Shown here one piece after another: positions 6,257-7,664 of a stretch of 7,664 nt of DNA (position 1 is the first letter of the stretch; the number at the start of each line of letters is the position of its first letter). The stretch covers positions 1 through 7,664 of the forward strand of contig QYQI01000165.1 of the NCBI GenBank assembly GCA_007280825.1, given 5' to 3'. The stretch comes from Ignavibacteriales bacterium (lineage in GTDB: Bacteria > Bacteroidota > Ignavibacteria > Ignavibacteriales > Melioribacteraceae). A model generated the notes under the pieces. It had not been told where the DNA came from, searched no databases, and saw only the letters and a list, made by a program, of their open reading frames with translations. The position numbers were made by a program, and so were the translations under genes.

Positions 6257-7643
6257 TCCCAATATCTTTTAATAATTTGGATGGTTCAATATTATTATAA
6301 TTTGTTATTTTAGATTCAAGTTTTACTACTTTATCTAAATGCTGTGATAGAATTTCCATGCTGTGTGATGCAAAAACATATTGAATTTGACTCTCACTTA
6401 CACAATCCAAAAGCGATTTAACTAGTATTCTTTGCCATGTGATATTTAAGGAAATTTCTGGCTCATCAATTATAATCACTCTCTGTTTATCTAGTGAGGG
6501 TATTGTATTACAGAACAATAAAAGGAGATGTTTTTCGCCAGAAGAAAGCATGGTTGGTTTTAGCCTTTCTCCGTTTGGGGCAAAAATTTGTATACCTCTT
6601 TGATAACTATAAGAAACTCTCTTATCAACAAAAAAAACATTTAAAGTAGAAATAAGTAGGTCGATTCTTTTTTGGACTGAATTTAGGGCTTTTAATCTTG
6701 CCTCCAAACCAGTTAGATATGGCATAAGTACTCTTGAAACGATATTTGCTTCTTGAGATTTTACACTTTCAAAAGCTTTAAGTAAGCGTAGTCCATTAAA
6801 TGGAGGTATTAAACCATATTTTGCATAATCTTCAATTTGTGTGTTTAACTTTAAAATCTTATCAGATGCTTTATTTAAAGATGATTCAAACAATTCTGTT
6901 TGTTGCAACGAACTATCAGCAATATTATTGATAATGCTTACATAAATAGAGTTGACATCTGAATCTCCTTTTGTAGAAGCACGCATAACTTGTTGTCTTA
7001 TCCAATTCTCAGTACGTGATATAGAGGTATATAAGAAGTTCAGTAAAATTTGTTCAGGGGTTAACTCAGGCTCTTCATCATTAAGAGCAAATGATTCTTT
7101 TGTTAGAAATCCTTTGCGATATTTTCGTTCATTATTCGTTTCGAGTGAGCTTATTCCTTCTGAGATCAAAGCATTTCTGTCATCAGGCAAAAAATAGATG
7201 GAAACAGTATAATTTCTAAATAGTTTCATAAAATCTTCGTACTTTTTATCATTATCTTGATAATTGATTATATTTTTTTCAGTTGTTTGAAAAAAATGCT
7301 CAACTATTTTCAAACTATTTTGTTTTACAATCACATTAAAGCTTCCAATTATTTGATTCTCAGGCCTGATCGCACCAATATAGAGTCCATCAGAAAAATA
7401 TACTTCAAAGCTTTGAAATTTAACGCTAGCCACATAAGATTTGTGTCCAGCTCCTTCCTCTGTTGAAAGAAGGTGGAAAAGAACTTTTAAGATTGTTGAT
7501 TTTCCTGATCCATTATTACCATACAAAATCATTACCTCTTCTAATTCTTTTTTTTCTGAGACAGACGGAAGGTCATAATCATAAAGCCCAAAAAGCCCAC
7601 GGACGCAGATTGATTCAATACTCCTTTTCACGCTCTTACTCAT
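6240..7643 (-). CDS. OLD/ABC-type AAA ATPase, PARIS AriA-like
   Basis: A 467-residue cytoplasmic ATPase of the AAA_15/AAA_21 (ABC/SMC-like) class. It has Walker A GNNGSGKST (42-50, Lys48) after a short beta-rich N-terminus, a long helical middle segment (about 200-345) that probably forms the coiled-coil insertion, then the ABC signature LSSGEKH (366-372). Walker B is RVIIIDEPE (388-396, Asp393/Glu394) and the switch histidine is in FASHS (His427). All ATPase residues are intact. There is no fused TOPRIM domain, unlike class 1 OLD or GajA proteins; instead the TOPRIM/DUF4435 partner is encoded by the overlapping next gene. This is the arrangement of PARIS, where AriA forms an oligomeric sensor that captures AriB. 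Start: ATG at 7643-7641 lies 8 bases after AAAAGGAG. The GTG at 7652 overlaps the Shine-Dalgarno itself and is unlikely. The promoter is outside the window. The gene looks more A+T-rich than valS by eye, consistent with horizontal acquisition. Confidence 0.82.
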   Translation of the reverse strand: MSKSVKRSIESICVRGLFGLYDYDLPSVSEKKELEEVMILYGNNGSGKSTILKVLFHLLSTEEGAGHKSYVASVKFQSFEVYFSDGLYIGAIRPENQIIGSFNVIVKQNSLKIVEHFFQTTEKNIINYQDNDKKYEDFMKLFRNYTVSIYFLPDDRNALISEGISSLETNNERKYRKGFLTKESFALNDEEPELTPEQILLNFLYTSISRTENWIRQQVMRASTKGDSDVNSIYVSIINNIADSSLQQTELFESSLNKASDKILKLNTQIEDYAKYGLIPPFNGLRLLKAFESVKSQEANIVSRVLMPYLTGLEARLKALNSVQKRIDLLISTLNVFFVDKRVSYSYQRGIQIFAPNGERLKPTMLSSGEKHLLLLFCNTIPSLDKQRVIIIDEPEISLNITWQRILVKSLLDCVSESQIQYVFASHSMEILSQHLDKVVKLESKITNYNNIEPSKLLKDIGNGESE

Positions 7644-7651
7644 TAACGACA

Positions 7652-7659
7652 CTCCTTTT
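7652..7659 (-). promoter_or_regulatory. Ribosome binding site that fixes the ATPase start
   Basis: The minus strand reads AAAAGGAG, then 8 bases (TGTCGTTA), then ATG. This near-ideal Shine-Dalgarno with ideal spacing selects ATG 7643 over the in-frame GTG at 7652, whose first base falls within the AGGAG core. Confidence 0.75.
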
Positions 7660-7664
7660 AAAAG

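Noticed and set aside
6240..7643. Gabija, Septu or single-protein OLD nuclease
   Set aside because: The ATPase has no fused TOPRIM domain and its partner is DUF4435/TOPRIM, not a UvrD helicase (Gabija) or HNH nuclease (Septu).

Overview
The window is A+T-rich and gene-dense, and every intact gene lies on the minus strand, so transcription runs from high to low coordinates. The valyl-tRNA synthetase most resembles those of the Bacteroidota/Chlorobi/Ignavibacteria group (for example the YRGYRMVNWDP and ATEAKVVALLKEKG stretches). A GAF-PP2C (RsbU-type) phosphatase and usable Shine-Dalgarno sequences on two genes make an Ignavibacteria-like member plausible. This placement is inferred from remembered family sequences, not from a search.

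Reading in the direction of transcription, the right end (7643-5366) holds two overlapping genes: an ABC/OLD-type AAA ATPase and a DUF4435/TOPRIM protein. This is the architecture of the PARIS anti-phage system (AriA + AriB). A small hairpin followed by a T-run ends the pair. Next comes valS (5269-2603), complete with HIGH and KMSKS motifs. It carries an in-frame, GC-rich, palindromic insert of about 45-50 bp at the base of its editing domain, which looks like a selfish palindromic element living inside an essential gene.

Downstream are a TetR-family regulator (2525-1926), with a perfect TGAAC-N4-GTTCA inverted repeat just before its start, and a GAF plus SpoIIE/PP2C serine phosphatase (1877-543). 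They are probably one unit in which the regulator controls itself and the phosphatase.

The left end (about 31-587) is a dead IS200/IS605-family element. It has hairpins at both ends and a tnpA reading frame broken by several frameshifts and stops, although the HUH and catalytic tyrosine codons remain. Its right end lies inside the phosphatase reading frame and now supplies the last 12 codons and the stop of that gene.

The main points of interest are the PARIS-like defence pair, the palindromic insert in valS and the insertion-sequence-derived C-terminus of the phosphatase. No tRNA, rRNA, CRISPR array or origin was seen. No gene-free stretch exceeds 300 bases apart from the decayed insertion sequence.
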